Below the pieces are notes generated by a model. It was not told the origin of the DNA and ran no database searches. It saw nothing but the letters and a program-made list of their open reading frames with translations. A program made the translations under genes and the position numbers. DNA of 64,000 bases, from NCBI GenBank assembly GCA_964023205.1, contig OZ026839.1, positions 11,686,386 to 11,750,385 on the forward strand, in the 5' to 3' direction. Of the stretch, positions 11,401-20,260 are shown piece by piece; positions within the stretch are counted from its first letter, which is position 1, and every line of letters starts with the position of its first letter. This DNA comes from Lutraria lutraria. Taxonomy: Eukaryota; Mollusca; Bivalvia; Venerida; Mactridae.

Positions 11401-13511
11401 GAACAACAAATGTCAATTTTTATAACCAAGTACCTCAGAAATGCATTGTGAAGAGGCTATACATGTACATTGAATCAGTAGTTATTTTTCTGACTTGACA
11501 TTCAAGTTACCTGTCTGAATAGCGGCTCATGGTCAGAACAATCCCTAGTATCAGCAACACCACCTTGTAGTAAAACTATGGTACCTTTTGGAACCTTTGG
11601 GTTGTTTCTAAGACGTTCACAGAGTCGCTCCCTGTTCTGTTTGAACATCACCATGGATACAACCAAAGTGTGAGATCCTCGACAAAATGCAGGCCTGAAG
11701 TATATCACAATTAGTTGAATAGACCAGGCGTCAAGGTTATAAAACTTGAGTACGGTCTCCGAGCTCAAAACTCATATCTTGTCTTATAATGGCTCTATGT
11801 TAATTATGATCAGACAATGATGAGATTATTTATATACATTATTCTGACAGCATAACAGATCTGAATGTGTATTTATTCATTAATCAGCTCAAGGACTTAT
11901 ATACATACATGGATTCGCAACTTCCGTATTAACAGTTTAAAGTAATCAAATCCCGCGATAATAAAACGTGAATCAACGGGAATACAAGCTATTGTTTACA
12001 AAAGCGAAAATACGAAAAAATCCGTGATATCCGAATGATAATAACAGCGAAAATATCCGTGGTATTCCGATTGTTAAATCTCGGAGACGAAAGGATTATA
12101 ATAGATGTCCGCCATCTTGGAATTTAAAATGTTCGACTGATGCCTTTTTCAATGCTTATACTTAGACTTTGTGGATTATAAATGTATCTCAATATCTTTA
12201 AGGAATTTGTTGCATCCTTTACCAATTTCCCGTGCCCAATTGCCAGAGTTTTATTAGTATAATCAAATTCGTAAACACCCAAATACAGCTGTCGGACATT
12301 GCCGAGTATATAGCAATGCATTGTGGGATCGCCGAACGATATCGTTCGATCTATTTTTAGCAGTTGCGAATCCATGTATGTATATAAGTCCTTGATCAGC
12401 TTTATCTTTTCAACCTTGATACTTTGAAAATGAGAATTGAGCTCAGAGACTGATCTCAAGTTTTATAACCTCGGAGCCAGATATATTATAACAAGTCTTA
12501 ATCATCATAAGATGGAAGTAAACATATTATCAAAGACGCACCAAATCTATTGCACAATGTACATGTTCATCATACCAACTTCTTTGTTAGTTTAAATTAA
12601 AGTATTTATTTCTATGTGTGAAAACTGTTTATAAATTTGATCATGATTGTGATGTTTAATTGTGTATGCATGGTTCATATTTTGTCAGCAATGTTATGCC
12701 TGCACAAGTCAAAATAAATTGTCTGATCTTTTCGCTTCTGTAATAAGTGGTTAAATAACTATTGTAGCGGTGTGGTATATTGTATCTACATTATAAATTG
12801 CTTGGGATATTCACCAGCTCGATTAACTCAGTTCAAGAGCATATGACTTGCAAGTAAGAGGTCGCAGGTTCGAGCCACGCATTGGGTACATTATTAAATT
12901 TTGCCTCCTATTACATTTGGTGCCTTGAGTGTGTGACTGACTTTGGAATCCTAGAGAAAGGCTGGGTTAATTACTCTAAAGAGCCTGTGGTTGTCGAAAA
13001 AAATTACTTTGAATAAAATAGAAAGAGGAATGTAGCGTTGTGGTATATTGACTTATTGTATTAATAAATTGGCTGGGATATTCACTGTAATAATCAGCAG
13101 TCTTTGAATTATTTTTTTGTGACAGGTTGCCCAACTATATACTTTACGAAGGAAACTCTCTAAAACTAGGTTGTCCCCCAAGACTGAAAAAATCCTTTTA
13201 GGCAGGGGGCAACCCTCTAATTTGAAGACTGAATCAGTAGGCACTACTTGTTGATGCACCTACATTAAGCCTTGTTGTGTAATACATGAATATTGGATCT
13301 GCTTTCAAAAATACATTAATAATTTAGAATTTACTTCCGCATGATAAGCTGGCCTTATGTTATCCGAATTTACAACTATCCGAAAGCACATAAACTTACC
13401 CACAATCGTGGCACAGACCAAAAACGACTGTGTCAATACAATTTGTAGTATAGATCTATTAAGATAAATAAAATGTTTTCTATATACATACTCTACTCGC
13501 GCTGATGCCAT
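827..13511 (-). CDS. PEPD: Prolidase (Xaa-Pro dipeptidase), 5' 13 exons, 3' end outside window
   Basis: Cytosolic Mn-dependent metallopeptidase of family M24 that cleaves dipeptides with C-terminal proline or hydroxyproline, releasing proline. Thirteen exons with GT-AG junctions join in frame to 1155 nt (385 codons) and align end to end with vertebrate prolidase, with an offset of about +1 residue. The N-terminal domain is residues 1 to about 160 and the pita-bread catalytic domain starts near 190. Visible ligands are D277 and D288 in [15 protein letters not shown] and H371 in [10 protein letters not shown]; the two glutamate ligands are expected off the left edge. The family is about 490 residues, so roughly 110 are missing. 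No frameshift or stop was found in the exons. The start Met was chosen because exon 1 splices in phase to exon 2 and the result matches the family N-terminus. The gene is divergent from OPLAH. Family identity is near certain; exon edges rest on splice signals and homology. Confidence 0.97.
1385..1462 (+). repeat. Family-A palindromic element (copy 1)
   Basis: A roughly 78-bp near-perfect inverted repeat beginning TCGAGGGCTCAGCGCAACA, with arms of about 30 bp around a CTTGTTCTTATTTCAATATG loop. It would fold into a strong hairpin. It lies in PEPD intron 12 and is one of seven copies in the window. Confidence 0.9.
1930..2007 (-). repeat. Family-A palindromic element (copy 2)
   Basis: Same 78-bp inverted repeat as at 1385, in the opposite orientation judged by the loop (CATATGGAAATAAG). 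It lies in PEPD intron 11. Confidence 0.9.
2155..2319. repeat. 62-bp tandem repeat, about 2.6 copies
   Basis: Repeated block ACTTTATCATAGTCGACATA followed by TCTATGTAACTAGTGTG. The period is about 62 bp. It ends 16 bp from the donor end of PEPD exon 11. Confidence 0.85.
2949..3122. mobile_element. 174-bp hAT-like MITE
   Basis: The ends are CAGGGTTCTCAATAAG and its near inverse TTACTGAGAACCCTG. The same six bases CTTATG flank it at 2943-2948 and 3123-3128. CAGGG ends suit hAT-type elements, although their target duplication is normally 8 bp. The body has paired ACAGGCCCAAA/TTGGCCTGC blocks. Confidence 0.75.
3218..4855 (-). mobile_element. tRNA-derived SINE (minus), split by a hAT insertion
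   Basis: The two parts 3218-3341 and 4735-4855 together match, inverted, the SINE at 25966-26205: GAGCCCCGCTACCGACCATG, TATGTGAGAAAGTAGGCAG and TTGAAAAGGGGTGTAAAGCTC (in minus reading). The interruption is exactly the element at 3342-4726 plus its target duplication. The tRNA-like head lies near 4760-4855. Confidence 0.85.
3342..4726. mobile_element. hAT-type non-autonomous transposon, 1385 bp, 8-bp TSD
   Basis: The ends are TAGGGATGTCAA and TTGACATCCCTA (perfect inverse). The perfect 8-bp duplication CTACTTTC lies at 3334-3341 and 4727-4734. Subterminal arrays of CCGGATATCCGGAT-type repeats sit at both ends. No transposase ORF was found, so it would need a helper. It sits in PEPD intron 10 inside a SINE. 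TIR start and TSD length fit the hAT superfamily (Ac also begins TAGGGATG). Confidence 0.93.
4949..9807 (-). CDS. PEPD: PEPD coding exons 4-10 (residues 111-247)
   Basis: Exons are 4: 9744-9807; 5: 9311-9358; 6: 8544-8605; 7: 6915-6959; 8: 6497-6572; 9: 6330-6376; 10: 4949-5017. They carry in order [17 protein letters not shown], the SPSFLLTL strand, [20 protein letters not shown], the exon 6/7 junction residues [45 protein letters not shown], and [20 protein letters not shown]. Each block aligns without gaps to vertebrate prolidase and the codon phases match at every junction. Exons 7 and 9 are tiny (45 and 47 nt). For exon 7 the acceptor before ATTCAG was chosen over a second AG six bases downstream because only it keeps the frame. 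For exon 10 the AG before TATGTTTCG was chosen because it restores the conserved HYCY block. Confidence 0.94.
5200..5490 (-). mobile_element. tRNA-derived SINE, type 2
   Basis: Reading the minus strand, a tRNA-like head has an A-box-like TTAGCTTGGTGGTTAGAGTG and a B-box GAGTTCAAACC near 5430-5485. It is followed by a body ending in GTTAAATCC-like sequence near 5205. The body block GGATTTAACACCATTTTCAA recurs in the SINE at 19552-19800. Confidence 0.75.
5631..5958. repeat. 19/20-bp minisatellite in PEPD intron 9
   Basis: About 17 copies of CAAGCACTAAAGTCCATAT, with 20-bp variants that have TTGAAG in place of TAAAG. It lies between PEPD exons 9 and 10. Nothing else is recognisable from 5959 to 6329. 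Confidence 0.95.
6650..6766 (-). mobile_element. Family-B MITE remnant
   Basis: Partial reversed copy: AATAATCAATGAG, AAAAGAATGACTTTTATAC and CACAGGTTTGACTATA. One end is missing. It lies in PEPD intron 7. Confidence 0.6.
7026..7966. mobile_element. pogo/Tigger-like non-autonomous transposon, 941 bp
   Basis: Inverted ends of about 23 bp: CAGTAAAACCTCGATTATCC on the left and the inverse of CTGTAAAACCCCGATTATTC on the right, with TA at the borders. ATTATCCGAA motifs repeat inside both ends. No long ORF exists, so it is a deletion derivative. CAGT...CCTCG...ATCCG ends with TA duplications are typical of the pogo/Tigger branch of Tc1/mariner. It occupies most of PEPD intron 6. Confidence 0.85.
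8632..8752 (-). mobile_element. Family-B MITE, truncated
   Basis: Reversed partial copy with AAAGGTCACCCTTAGGAAAG, ATGGCCTTTATTAACAGGTG and AGAGGTCATTTTGTTGTAAA. It adjoins the acceptor side of PEPD exon 6 at a distance of about 30 bp. Confidence 0.7.
9929..10420 (-). mobile_element. Family-G element (hairpin-ended), short copy
   Basis: In PEPD intron 3. The left end is the GAGGGCCATGATGGCCC hairpin followed by TATATCGCTCACC. The right end is the palindrome AGCTCACCTGATGAATCAGG at 10392-10411 continuing to 10417. Inside are two degenerate units of the roughly 160-bp repeat seen in the longer copy at 28450. Hairpin ends and a tandem core suggest a rolling-circle (Helitron/Helentron) derivative or an oyster pearl-type element; that is inference. 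Confidence 0.75.
10737..13511 (-). CDS. PEPD: PEPD coding exons 1-3 (residues 1-110)
   Basis: Exon 1 is 13492-13511 (20 nt, MASARVE with the last codon split), exon 2 is 11511-11694 and exon 3 is 10737-10864. Exon 1 has a good start context, with A at -3 and G at +4 of ATGGCA, and a GTATGT donor. Exon 2 encodes the [14 protein letters not shown] block and LLQGG. Exon 3 encodes [20 protein letters not shown] and ends in VWMG. Both are strongly conserved parts of the N-terminal domain of prolidase. Exon 3 is spliced at GGGAAG|gtgtct, giving [12 protein letters not shown] across the junction as in vertebrate WMGK. Intron 1 (11695-13491) carries a 505-bp inverted-repeat element and a tRNA-derived SINE. 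Confidence 0.95.
11890..12394 (-). mobile_element. 505-bp TIR element with small ORF, copy 1
   Basis: Perfect 33-bp terminal inverted repeats beginning CAAGGACTTATATACATACA, flanked by the 7-bp duplication ATCAGCT (11883-11889, 12395-12401). It is about 97% identical to the element at 34611. On the minus strand an ORF starts at ATG inside the terminal repeat (about 12377) and runs to TAA near 12124: [17 protein letters not shown]..., ending KGISRTF. I do not recognise the protein. A CAAGATGGCGGAC motif follows the ORF. It sits in PEPD intron 1. Confidence 0.88.
12124..12377 (-). CDS. Small ORF inside the 505-bp TIR element, unknown
   Basis: An open frame of about 83 codons from the ATG that lies inside the terminal inverted repeat; the frame stays open further upstream, beyond the element. 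Segments include [20 protein letters not shown] and [16 protein letters not shown]. No transposase motif, signal peptide or membrane segment is evident. The second element copy keeps the same frame. Whether it is translated is unknown; it may be a chance ORF or a captured gene fragment. Confidence 0.3.
12763..13087 (+). mobile_element. tRNA-derived SINE between 55-bp direct repeats
   Basis: A tRNA-like head at about 12816-12880 (TTAACTCAGTTCAAGAGC as A box, GGTCGCAGGTTCGAGCC as B box) is followed by a roughly 100-bp body. A block containing GGTATATTG and GGGATATTCAC occurs both before (12763-12815) and after (13031-13086) it. This looks like two tandem SINE starts, the second truncated. The cloverleaf is too degenerate for a working tRNA. 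Confidence 0.65.
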
Positions 13512-15185
13512 TTTGTAGTTCGAACTTGAAGGCGACACAGAAACGAACTTTGGATAGGTGTAACGGACTGGTCGTAATAATTACTTTATCGTGACAACTG
13601 TCATTCTTGCTCTCAGTTGAACGGGACTAAAAACGTAAAAAGTCTAACTGAAATAGATAACTTTTTGAGGAACGACATTTGTTGCGATCCTGGTTAATCA
13701 ATACCTAGGTAGATCTTTTATGGTCAGAAAATGTTTTATTTATCTAAGTATTTTTATGAATGTATGTTTGAGTCGGATAATTTCCGACGTTTTAGCTTTT
13801 CTAAAAAGCTTCTTTGTACTAAACAGTCGGTTCAGTGATGACTTTCAATGTTCTGTATTAATGCATGAACATGACTTATTATATCAGTTCAATGATATGA
13901 TATTTGTAAAGGTTGAATAAAATTAAACTGTATCTGGTATAGTTATAAATATGTTGTAGAACTGTGTGTATTATTAAAGTTTTGTGTAATCCATTGGGAA
14001 TTTGAGGTATTAATTATTATTTTTCATAAAAACTATTTAGGACAGTATCTATTACATTGTCATTCAGAGATATTGTACAATATACACCATACCATTACGT
14101 ATGCATGCAGTGATGTGTCTTAACGTATTCTTCTCAATTATGTACTGTACTATAAATTGTTTTATAACTGTCTGTGAATGCCTGTATAGATAGATAGATG
14201 ATATAATTGCCAGTGCTGGACAACCCAAGTTTTAATAAAATAATTGTAGTATCAATGTTTTCAACAAGAGGTGGCCAGATGTCAAATTGACTGCTCAGAA
14301 AAGAAAACTGGCCACCTAGAAATCCCAAATATATCATTTACTCTGTTGGAAATGAGCATGGAAAGGCTCCTTCAATCAAGGTTTAAAATTCTAATCATGG
14401 CGTTGAAACGATCTACCTACAGGTGGTTTAGCGCGATTTTAAATCTGCTGTGATTTGCAATTTTTGGACAAGTCACCAGAACCTTAAGTAAGTACACTGT
14501 AGCCTCTTACAGGAAGACTGAAGTGTGCATGTGATAGCTATATTGTGGCCATGTGCTATTACATGCACACGCTATAGTTATTACATGTGCACGCTATAGT
14601 TATTATGTGGGCAGGCGATAGTTAATACATGTGCACGCTATAGTTATTATGTGGGCAGGCGATAGTTAATACATGTGCACGCTATAGTTATTATGTGGGC
14701 AGGCGATAGTTAATACATGTGCACGCTATAGTTATTATGTGGGCAGGCGATAGTTAATACATGTGCACGCTATAGTTATTATGTGGGCAGGCGATAGTTA
14801 ATACATGTGCACGCTATAGTTATTATGTGGGCAGGCGATAGTTAATACATGTGCACGCTATAGTTATTATGTGGGCAGGCGAAAGTTAATACATGTGCAC
14901 GCTATAGTTATTATGTGGGCAGGCGATAGTTAATACATGGGCATGCGATAGCTTCTTCGTGCCCATATGATAAATAAGATATTTCCTTTGTCCCCTTTAT
15001 GCCAGCGTAAGGACAGACTTGCTTGTAACAGAGATGCACAAAAGTAATAATTTTGGATACTTTATGTAACTATGTAAACCCAGGTATGTGTATGAAATAG
15101 TTACTATAAGTACCTGGTAAACCAGACTAAATAAAATGGCATTACAATGTTAACTATTTTCAGATTCTTCTTTATTCTTTAAACA
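13512..15185. promoter_or_regulatory. Head-to-head intergenic region between PEPD and OPLAH
   Basis: The two start codons point away from each other across 1.67 kb, so the promoters of both genes are expected here or just inside it. I see no clear TATA box or CpG-rich block. The stretch just above the prolidase ATG (about 13512-13640) is less AT-rich than the rest and is the likeliest promoter. At 15157-15163 a TTTTCAG acceptor lies 22 nt before the OPLAH ATG, which suggests that OPLAH has an untranslated first exon somewhere in this interval. A 44-bp minisatellite fills about 14560-14952. No other gene is visible here. Confidence 0.6.
14560..14952. repeat. 44-bp minisatellite upstream of OPLAH
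   Basis: About eight near-perfect copies of a 44-bp unit. Each unit has two related halves, ACATGTGCACGCTATAGTT and TATGTGGGCAGGCGATAGTT, that alternate. Degenerate single halves flank the array (14525-14600 and 14936-14952), showing how it grew from a 22-bp half-unit. It ends about 230 bp before the OPLAH start codon. Confidence 0.95.
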
Positions 15186-18100
15186 ATGACAAACCAGAAG
15201 TTTAGATTTGCTATAGATCGAGGTGGTACATTTACTGACATCTGGGCTCATTGTCCCGGAGGTAATGTGAGGGTAATGAAGTTATTGTCTGAAGATCCAC
15301 AAAACTACAGTGATGCCCCTAGAGAGGGTATCCGAAGGATACTAGAACAGGTATATTGTGTTATTCTTTAATTCTTAATTCAATCATTAATGCCCCCTTT
15401 TTTTGCCCCCCCCCCCTCTTCTTAATCTGGGGCAAGAAAGAAAAAATATTGGAAATAGTCTATTATTGCAGTGCTCTCATTTGACCCTTAAATGGCATCT
15501 TGACCCCTTAATACTAGCAAAATAAAACTTCTGACTCTTGGGAATTTATACCAAATTAAAGGTAAAATTTTCTATTATATAATTGTTGGAAATTTTGTTG
15601 ATACTGAACAGTTGGCAAATACCATATTTTTTACTCTTTTCTTATTTTGAACTTACTATACTCATGGAGAAATACTTCTCAAAATTTAGCATACCCGGTC
15701 CTCAGTTTCATTTTACTAGGACTGAGATGGATAGGTTTGATAATTTATTATTTTATTAATTATTTCCGCTTTGCATTGTAGGAGACTGGCACCCCTTTCC
15801 CTTCTGATCAGCCAATAGATGTATCACAAATTGAATGGATTCGTATGGGAACAACAGTGGCTACAAATGCTCTCCTAGAGAGAAAGGGGGCCAGAATGGC
15901 CCTTGCCATCACAAAGGGATTCAAGGATTTGTTACATATTGGAAACCAAGCCAGACCCAGCATATTTGATCTGGTGATAATTTATACTTACAAATGTTTT
16001 TCAGTGTTTGCTTAATTTTTTTTTTATGTAAAGAAAATTGCATGTAGTCCCTTGAATAATTTGACAGCAGATGATCAAAAATAAGTAGGTGTCTCAGTCT
16101 GGGTTAGATGGCATAATAAATGTGACAACTGATATTTATAGCAAATTATTCACCCAGACTGCTTTTAATAGTTAATCCCGCAATATTCTATTCAATGTGG
16201 TATATAATATTGAATACCCAGCAAATTCATGGTTAATGTTATATGTAATAATGACCGACTGTTATCTCAACAAGTCTGTATACAACCTCTAGTACCAGAT
16301 AACCACATTTTGCATTGATTTAGCTTAATCTATATTCTGACATCGTTTTTAGTGCAATGTGACATTAAGAACTATATTAGGTGTAAAAAATGGTTGGTTT
16401 CTGGTTGTAAACTTGTAAGACTAAACTTTGATTTCTCTGCGAGGAATGGTGCATTTTTCTAATTTGTTGTCCCTTTCTTCACATTTTCAAGAACAAAGCC
16501 TACCTATCTACCCTGTTCTTATTGAACTAATAACAGGAAAACACCATAACGCTTTAAGTATTCTTCACTTACAGTAAAACTTTGTCATAGCTAGGGAGCA
16601 TTAAGATCATGTTCAACCAACCGCCTTTCTCTTGGAGTTTAAAGTCCAGTCAGTTTTCAACAAACACATTAACACCTCGTTATTACATGCACTCGCTTTA
16701 TTTATCATGCATTTCATCTGTTCTGATGGCTCCTTAAGGTAACAAAGTTTTACTGTATACTGTATATTAATTTATTTTTGTTGGGCTCAATTTTCGTGGT
16801 TATTACTAAAATGGCTATTTCGTGGGGACATAAATTCGTGAATTTTAATTTTTGTCAAGCCCGCCTGCGGTGAGCTCAACATAGTTGCCACAATGGCGGT
16901 TGCATGTCTGTACGTTAGTTAGTTAGTGAGTTAGTGTGTCCGTCCGGATACTTGTCCGGGCTGTATCTCCCTTATGCATTGACACTTTTTAAAACAACTT
17001 GGCATAATTGTTAAACACCATGAGACAGTGTGCAGTGCCCAAAATCCAGGTCTCACGCTCAAAGGTCAAGGTCACACTTAGAGGTCAAACGTCAAAAATG
17101 AGCATTATAGACCTTGTCCGGGCTGTATCTCCCTTATTCATAGGAACTTTTTAAGATAACTTGGCATTATTGTTAAGCACCATGAGACGGTGTGCAGGGC
17201 GCAAAATCCAGATCTCTAGCTCAAAGGTCAAGGTCACAATTAGAGGTCAAACATAAAAAATGAGCATTATAGACCTTGTCCGGGCTGTATCTCCCTTATG
17301 CATAGAAACTTTTTAAGATAACTTGGCATAATTGTTAAACACCATGAGGCGGTGTGCAGTGCGCAAAATCCAGGTCTCTAGCTCAAAGGTCAAGGTCACA
17401 ATTAGAGGTCAAACATCAAAAATGAGCATTATAGACCTTGTCCGGGCTGTATCTCCCTTATGCATAGAAACTTTTTAAGATAACTTGGCATAATTGTAAA
17501 ACACCATGAGGCAGTGTGCAGTGCGTAAGATCAAGGTCTCTAGCTCAAAGGTCACACTTAGAGGTCAAACATAAAAAATAATCATTATACACCTTGTGAG
17601 GGCTGTGTCTCCCTTATGCATTGAATTATTTAAAAATGACTTGCCATAATACAATGCGACCATGTGTCTTGGGCAACACCCAGATTTTTATAGGTCAAAG
17701 GTCAAGATTACACATTCGGTCAAATATATTTTCCTTGTCTGGGCTGTAACTTCTGTTTGCATTCATGGATTTTTAAATAAATTGGTATAAAAGTTTACTT
17801 CAATGAAATGATGTGTCATGAATATCACCCATACTTGTAGTTCAAAAGTCAAGATCACAAGCTGGCTAAACAGGGGCTCGACATGTTGCCCTTGGGCTTC
17901 TAGTTTAAAAGAAATGTCTTATCACTGCATTTAAATTTGTGGGGATTTGATTTCGTGGATTGGCTGACCAAAGAAATTCCACGAAATTAAATCCCGAATG
18001 AAAATTAATGATTCCACAGTATGTATTGTATCCGAATCTTGTTCTAATGTCTACTAGAAAAAATGATGTACATACTAGTTCTATTAAACTTTCTAGAGCA

Positions 18101-20260
18101 CTTATTAGGGAATATTCGGTTTACAGGAAATTACCTCACCTGACCAGTTGTATGAGACTGTGATTGAAGTTGATGAGAGACTGGTTCTACAACAAGATAA
18201 ATGTGAAATCAAGAATCAATCCAAAGTTGTAGAAGGAAAAACTAAGGAAAAGGTATCTTCATGCTTTTTTTGTTAAAAAAGTAAGCAATATGGCTTTTCT
18301 AACATACATTGTATTTTGTAGTGGAAACTTTGGATAATATCTCTATAAATTTATAAAAAGACCATGATATACTCTTTATTGTTCCCTTATCAAAAAACTT
18401 ATGAAAAACTTTATTGCACATTTCTTTTACCTGTGTTTTGTAGCTAGAAGTTTGGACTGACATTGATGAGGACAAATTGAGGGAAGACCTCAAGAAATTA
18501 TTGAAACAAGGAATCACAAGTTTAGCTGTTGTGTTAATGCACTCATACATGTATGTCATCCTTATTTATACATGTAGAACATACAGTCAAACTTGAGCTA
18601 ATGATTACCTTGGAAATAAGGCCACACCTGTTTGATCATACATGTATAAGAGTAACTGTCCAAACACACCTGTACATAAAGGTTAACTGGGAACAAAAGC
18701 CATATTTTATCTCTCTTCAGTAGCCCTTGATTTTGAGTTTTACATTAGTTAGTTCTTTTTCAGAATTCCCCCCCCCCCCTCCGAATATAACCGAAAATTT
18801 TTTTAAAGCAGCATTAAACCTAAATAAATACAGTCAAACCTGTGTTAGCAGCAACCTCCGTATAGAAGCCACTCTGTGAATAAAGGCCATTCTTATAAAA
18901 ACTCATTGATTATTTAGAACAAAATGACCTCCGAATGAAGGTCACCTATCAATAAAGGTCACACTTTGTCTTTCTCAAGGGTAGCCCTTGTTCACAGGTT
19001 TTACTGTAGATAAATTTAGATGTGATGTCAGTTATTTTTGATGTGTAGGGTGTAGACTTAATAGAGATGTACTGTTTGGGTTCATAAAAGTATATTAAGG
19101 GGTATAGTATTTTTATGTATACAAGTACTCCACTGGAGAATTTCTATGTTAAAGAGAAGGCTGTGGTATAGATATCATTTTAAATTACTGAATCAGATTC
19201 AAGCGAAGTTGTGTTCTTTACATCATTGTCTTGATTTTTATTTTCTTTCACAAAAGTCTTGAATTGTGTTATATAATGTTTTATATGTTGTTGGTTTATT
19301 TTTAGACATGACTCGCATGAAAGAAAAGTTGGGGAAATAGCGAGACAACTGGGCTTTACTCAGGTTTCGTTATCATCGGAAGTGATGGCAATGGTTAGGA
19401 TTGTGCCTAGAGGGTATACCGGTATAAAGTTACATTAGAATGCATCTGTTGAGACTAATATCATAATAGACTGAAAGTGCTAGTGATATGAAGTGTATAC
19501 TATATTCTGAGGCAAATTTGATCACCTTGTTATAAATTTGATGATCAATTATTTCTATTTGGGTTTAACGCCATTTTTCAAAACAATTTCAGTTATGTAC
19601 GCATCCGATACACCTAACAAGTTTCCCTGGACTGAATTTTAACTAGTACTAACTTACCCTTCCGCAAGAAACCTGCAACTTCTTTTCATGTTCTCCACAT
19701 TTTCATGGTAGGGTATGAGCTGCTGTGACCAGGAATCGAACCCGGGTTGCCGGCTAACAAATTCAGTGCACTAACGTACTGGACCATAGCTGTGTCCCTA
19801 ATATGACAATCAATCCATTGTAGAGAGTATCTGTGATGGCCTATATGTACTTAAAGGCTTTATGTACATTTAAGAGTAACTTCTGAACTGACAAGGAACT
19901 TTCCTACATGGATGGTTAAATAGCCTCATTTACTTCAATTACTTCTTGTAGTTATGTTTTTGCATTCTGGATTAATTAACATTTATACATAGGTTATGAG
20001 TGTGATCTGCCACTATTGAACATTTCTGTTAGGTTGCAGATTGTTAGAATTGAAATCTTATCAGTTGTCCTTTGTAGCATGACAGTTAAAGTCCCCTATT
20101 ACCATGAACTTGAACAAATTCAAAGGGCTGTAACTCTTCTAAAACTTAAATCTATTACTACTGGTACTTTATTTTTTTAGCTTGTGCAGATGCCTACCTG
20201 ACTCCATGCATACAGAAATATGTTCAAGGTTTTGCATCTGGTTTTAAAGGTGGATTACAG
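15186..20260 (+). CDS. OPLAH: OPLAH exons 1-6 (residues 1-262)
   Basis: Exons are 1: 15186-15350; 2: 15782-15973; 3: 18127-18252; 4: 18444-18550; 5: 19306-19421; 6: 20181-20260. Exon 1 carries DRGGTFTD and [18 protein letters not shown]. Exon 2 carries [19 protein letters not shown] and [16 protein letters not shown]. Exon 3 carries [13 protein letters not shown] followed by a lysine-rich stretch that is variable in the family. Exon 4 carries [13 protein letters not shown], exon 5 [20 protein letters not shown], and exon 6 [18 protein letters not shown]. Together these form the hydantoinase/oxoprolinase N-terminal region. Exons 4 and 5 split an Ile codon (AT|A) and exons 5 and 6 split an Ala codon (G|CT). 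Confidence 0.97.

Noticed and set aside
13305..13538. Longer prolidase N-terminus starting at GTG (13538)
   Set aside because: The ATG at 13509-13511 has a good context and splices in phase to exon 2; the upstream frame starts at GTG and does not extend family similarity.
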